A stretch of 64,000 bases of DNA from Phoronis australis (lineage: Eukaryota > Phoronida > Phoronidae), in assembly GCA_002633005.1 (NCBI GenBank), contig NMRA01000128.1, forward strand, positions 449,339 through 513,338, in the 5' to 3' direction. Each line of letters begins with the position of its first letter. Position 1 is the first letter of the stretch. Below the pieces are notes generated by a model that was not told the DNA's origin, did not search any database, and worked only from the letters and a program-made list of their open reading frames with translations. A program made the position numbers and the translations under genes. Below, in pieces: positions 61,301 to 64,000 of this stretch.

Positions 61301-63471
61301 GGACAACCATTCACAGGTTTAGGGTTTAGTGTGAAAAGTAGTGAGATATTACTACTCGTCTGCCCGCGGTCTATAGCAATAAAAGAATGACGAAACGTTG
61401 TGTTTGTGGTGGTTGTGACAACTCAGTATTTGCGCACCCAGTTAGCTCTTTTCACTTTCCCCGTGGATGTCGGAAGCATGGATATGGCACAAATTTGTAC
61501 AATGAACTTGCGTGTTGCTGGACAAGACACACTGGAGCTGATTAAGTTTATACCTCACACTCACGTCTGCAGAGCTAAGATACTGTCAATTAAAGTTGCC
61601 TTTCTTCTATTTTTTCGTATTTTGGATTATTGAATTCACAATTGTGGTATGCAGTCCTATGAAGGAAGGTTTAATGATGTTGACAATGTCAAGCCACAGG
61701 TCACCGGGGGAAGAGAACAAACGGATCGTACCAGGGGCGGATCCAGGATTTTGAGTTAGGGGGGCCAGGGCAGAGTATTAGCCAGGATTTTGCTTGTCAG
61801 ACATTCTCACTCCGGAACTGCCAAATGGAATCTGGGAGAATTTTAGGGGGGATCATGGCCCCCTTGGCACCCCTCTAAATCCGCCACCGAGTACACAACC
61901 TTTACTTTTAGCCGCTATCCAATTTTGAATCGGGGCGTCGCAACGGCTTCGATCAAGAGTACGAATTTCAGAGCATAGTGACGCCGTTTATCATTGAAGC
62001 CAAGTGGCCATTTACGCTGTGTTACCACAAAGGCTTTTTGGCTAGCACTTGAACTATGGTCACAGTTTAAGGCTGCATACTTGAAACACAAATCCGCATC
62101 ATGGCAATGATAGCGTCGAAGACAGCCGTCTGTAGGTGGCGCAGAGCAGAACATGACATCATGACAAAGATTATACCGCCCGGCAAGGCACAACAAGCAC
62201 ATTCGGCATGGAATACCAGGTTCTATGGCAACTCGATCACCTAAAAACTAACCACAATTATATCTTGGTGATGAAAACGATTTGATGTAAAACGATTAAC
62301 TGTTATTACAACTATTTTAATAGTTGTAATTACACCTTAAAAGGTGCTGGTATAAGTCCATGAGGACTCCAAAGGTGAAACCAAAAATGTCGAGACATCA
62401 ACGAGAAAAACTTTGAATGCCTTGGGAAGTTATAGTTCGCCAGAAAAAAGAACAATAAAGGAAATGGGTATATGTGCTGAGTATCATTTATTTCCTATCT
62501 CAAAGTTTCATGAACCAGCGACAAGTTGAAATGTTGAGGTCCATGTGTAAACTTGCAATTGTTGGCAGTACACACAAAATGTCTACAGACGCGGCGGTGC
62601 GTATTACTTGCTGCAACACACAATACTGCAAAGTTACAGAATTACTTAAAAACTAACTAACTATCAACTAACAAAACAAAGCCCGTGAGTTTTAACAGCT
62701 CTCGTTCGGTCCGGTATGATTTGATTGGTTGAGGCTTGGTCAGGCGCACCCGGTAGTTTGGTAGCCTCTCTGACTCGCCGTCTTCAACAGATATGGCCTC
62801 ATTGTCGGGAAATTTGGGTGCTCTTTCGCATAATGATTTTGGTAGATGCCGAATATAGGCTTAAAAAGTTCCTCACGTCATTTCTCAACCTTTCACGAGC
62901 AAGCTTTTCCAGACAAGAAAATGTTTGAGTACTGATGAATCTATAATACTCGCCCACTTTCAAATTTGATACTCCGTCTCCCACAGCACTAACGGTTCCG
63001 CTACCCTCGTGGCCAAGAATCATCGGTGCCTTGACAACGAAGTCATCCCCAATGGCGCCGTCCTGCCAGAGATGAACGTCGGATCCACAAATACCGACAG
63101 CGTGCATGCGGATCTGAACCTCTAGAAATACAGTAAGCGGTGCAAACATCAAAGGTGGATTCGTTTCATAACTTGCTTCATGTCTTTTGAGTTTTCAAAT
63201 GTGCGTGCCTTGAAGATGCCTACGCTCACAATGAATTACATGGATATTCTCAAGTGCATCTTTGTCTAACCTGATTTTCAATGATTTCCGCTATTGTGTA
63301 AGATCTTCATGTTTCGAAAGGTGTCACGAATAGTATTTAATGCTGTAGTTCAAATTTCTTGAGGCAAAATATAAAAAATACATCGCACAAAATAGTCAGT
63401 GCTTTCAATGCATTAGCAGGTGTATATAACGTTATACCTCCATGACCTGGCTCGGGGATGTCTGTGTCTTT
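55167..63471 (-). CDS. SORD: Sorbitol dehydrogenase (5' end outside the window)
   Basis: Eight minus-strand exons join without phase conflict: 63471-63438, 63121-62954, 62240-62081, 60692-60509, 60164-59985, 56225-56104 and 55326-55167, with GAG, GGT, AAA and TGT codons split across junctions (seven listed segments; the start exon is not in the window). SORD is a Zn- and NAD-dependent MDR enzyme oxidising sorbitol to fructose in the cytosol. Seen: catalytic zinc ligands in [16 protein letters not shown] and [10 protein letters not shown]; the Rossmann glycine motif [10 protein letters not shown]; and the C-terminal [12 protein letters not shown]. The loop [16 protein letters not shown] keeps four cysteines that can bind a structural zinc, which human SORD largely lacks. 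Stop TAA at 55169-55167. One intron starts with GC. Confidence 0.93.
56104..56225 (-). CDS. SORD: SORD exon (cofactor domain, C-terminal part)
   Basis: Acceptor TTTTAG, donor GTAAGA. Encodes [28 protein letters not shown]. Confidence 0.92.
56226..59984 (-). other. SORD intron of 3.8 kb
   Basis: No recognised exon or element. Open frames around 58603-59211 on the minus strand carry no motif I know. An undetermined base lies at 59279. Confidence 0.55.
59985..60164 (-). CDS. SORD: SORD exon (cofactor domain)
   Basis: Acceptor TTACGAG, donor GTGAGT. Encodes [13 protein letters not shown] and [19 protein letters not shown]. Confidence 0.9.
60509..60692 (-). CDS. SORD: SORD exon with catalytic Glu and Rossmann motif
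   Basis: Acceptor TTACCAG, donor GTGAAA. Encodes [37 protein letters not shown] and AKAMGAEKV. Confidence 0.93.
60693..62080 (-). other. SORD intron containing a short mobile element
   Basis: Apart from the element at 61732-61889 I see only short frames without motifs. Confidence 0.6.
61732..61889. mobile_element. Short element with CAGGGGCGGATCCAGG end
   Basis: The left end CAGGGGCGGATCCAGG and right end CTAAATCCGCCACCG are imperfect inverses. The interior matches 5455-5618. The ends look like non-autonomous hAT-type termini. Confidence 0.6.
62081..62240 (-). CDS. SORD: SORD exon with cysteine-rich structural lobe
   Basis: Acceptor TTTTTAG, donor GTATGC. Encodes [21 protein letters not shown] and [15 protein letters not shown]. 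Confidence 0.92.
62531..62648 (+). repeat. Dispersed direct repeat, copy 1 (118 bp)
   Basis: ATGTTGAGGTCCATGTGTAA through CAAAGTTACAGAATTACTT. The same sequence occurs at 63693-63810 with only a few substitutions. Both copies lie in or beside SORD introns. Confidence 0.9.
62954..63121 (-). CDS. SORD: SORD exon with first catalytic zinc ligands
   Basis: Encodes [18 protein letters not shown] and [15 protein letters not shown] through NLKV. The only donor that keeps the frame is GCGAGT after AAAGTGG. Confidence 0.9.
63438..63471 (-). CDS. SORD: SORD exon (N-terminal)
   Basis: Acceptor TATTTTCAG, donor GTATAA. Encodes [11 protein letters not shown] plus the first base of a Glu codon; corresponds to the YPIPEPGPNEV block. 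The preceding exon with the start codon was not found before 64000. Confidence 0.78.
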
Positions 63472-63692
63472 CTGAAAATAAATACGGAAAATGCTTTAGG
63501 GTGCTATGTTTACAGATCACGTGACTCAGTCTGCGGACACGCGCCAGGCAAATCAAGCACGTGCAAATTATACGTAGATTCCCGTTTCGACATTTTGCTT
63601 TTTCCATAGACTATAGTACATGTTGTCTATAATCTGCTTTTTCACAGAACTTTTGATTTCAGAGAATTATTTTGTCATTATTCGTAAGCACC

Positions 63693-63810
63693 ATGTTGAG
63701 GTCCATGTGTAAACTTGAAATTGTTGGCAGTACACACAAAATGTCTATAGACGCGGCGGTGCGTATTACTTGCTGCAGCACACAATACTGCAAAGTTACA
63801 GAATTACTTT
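63693..63810 (+). repeat. Dispersed direct repeat, copy 2
   Basis: Near-identical to 62531-62648, including the words ACGCGGCGGTGCGTATTACT and CACAATACTGCAAAGTTAC. Confidence 0.9.
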
Positions 63811-64000
63811 TAAAGACGACAAAAATTGTCATGATTTGTGTACATCTTCACAATAAAAATGCACACGCGACACTTTCCGGTTGTAGTGCAGCTAACATAT
63901 AAAAAGGATTGGTTAGCCAGAGGCAAACCCCGGACTCAAATCATTAATGCCACCACTCTCGCAGGACACCGCCATCTACTCTACTTTAGCCAGCTTCCTA

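Overview
This is a metazoan nuclear window: AT-rich, with genes split into short exons by long repeat-filled introns, decayed non-LTR retrotransposons, short inverted-repeat elements, minisatellites and scattered single-N assembly joins. A split CARD / NB-ARC / TPR receptor gene next to arginase and sorbitol dehydrogenase fits a marine invertebrate, for example a hemichordate, lancelet or lophotrochozoan. I do not assign a species.

Layout. 0.9-3.8 kb, minus strand: four phase-consistent exons of an actin maturation protease gene (ACTMAP, C19orf54 family); both gene ends are missing. 3.8-16.8 kb: no confident host gene, but two LINE remnants, a tRNA-like SINE head, a long-TIR element and several hairpins. 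16.87-24.51 kb, plus strand: complete two-exon CARD-NB-ARC-TPR gene (copy A). 28.37-29.89 kb, minus strand: an arginase pseudogene with only three internal exons. 33.17-36.49 kb, plus strand: copy B of the receptor gene, whose 3' end is lost at an assembly join. 41.26-45.65 kb, minus strand: an arginase gene, complete except for its start exon. 45.87-49.09 kb: a 51-bp tandem array, a reverse-stranded LINE, and 37-bp and 50-bp tandem arrays. 55.17-63.47 kb, minus strand: sorbitol dehydrogenase (SORD), eight exons, first exon beyond the window.

The main story is a tandem segmental duplication. The unit [NB-ARC exon + downstream region + 3' half of arginase] occurs at about 22.4-30.65 kb and again at about 34.5-43.9 kb. 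The right-hand arginase is intact. The left-hand copy lacks exons 1-3, has lost its last exon by deletion, and carries a premature stop and two broken splice sites. The receptor reading frames stayed open in both copies. The CARD exons (about 64% identical by eye) are far more diverged than the NB-ARC/TPR exons (about 95%). This points to unequal crossing-over or gene conversion that began near the P-loop, leaving older N-terminal signalling domains joined to recently homogenised NTPase/TPR bodies.

No operon-like organisation is expected. The enzymes (arginase: L-arginine to ornithine and urea; SORD: sorbitol to fructose; ACTMAP: actin N-terminal processing) are ordinary host genes. The CARD-NB-ARC-TPR pair is the likely innate-immunity or cell-death component.
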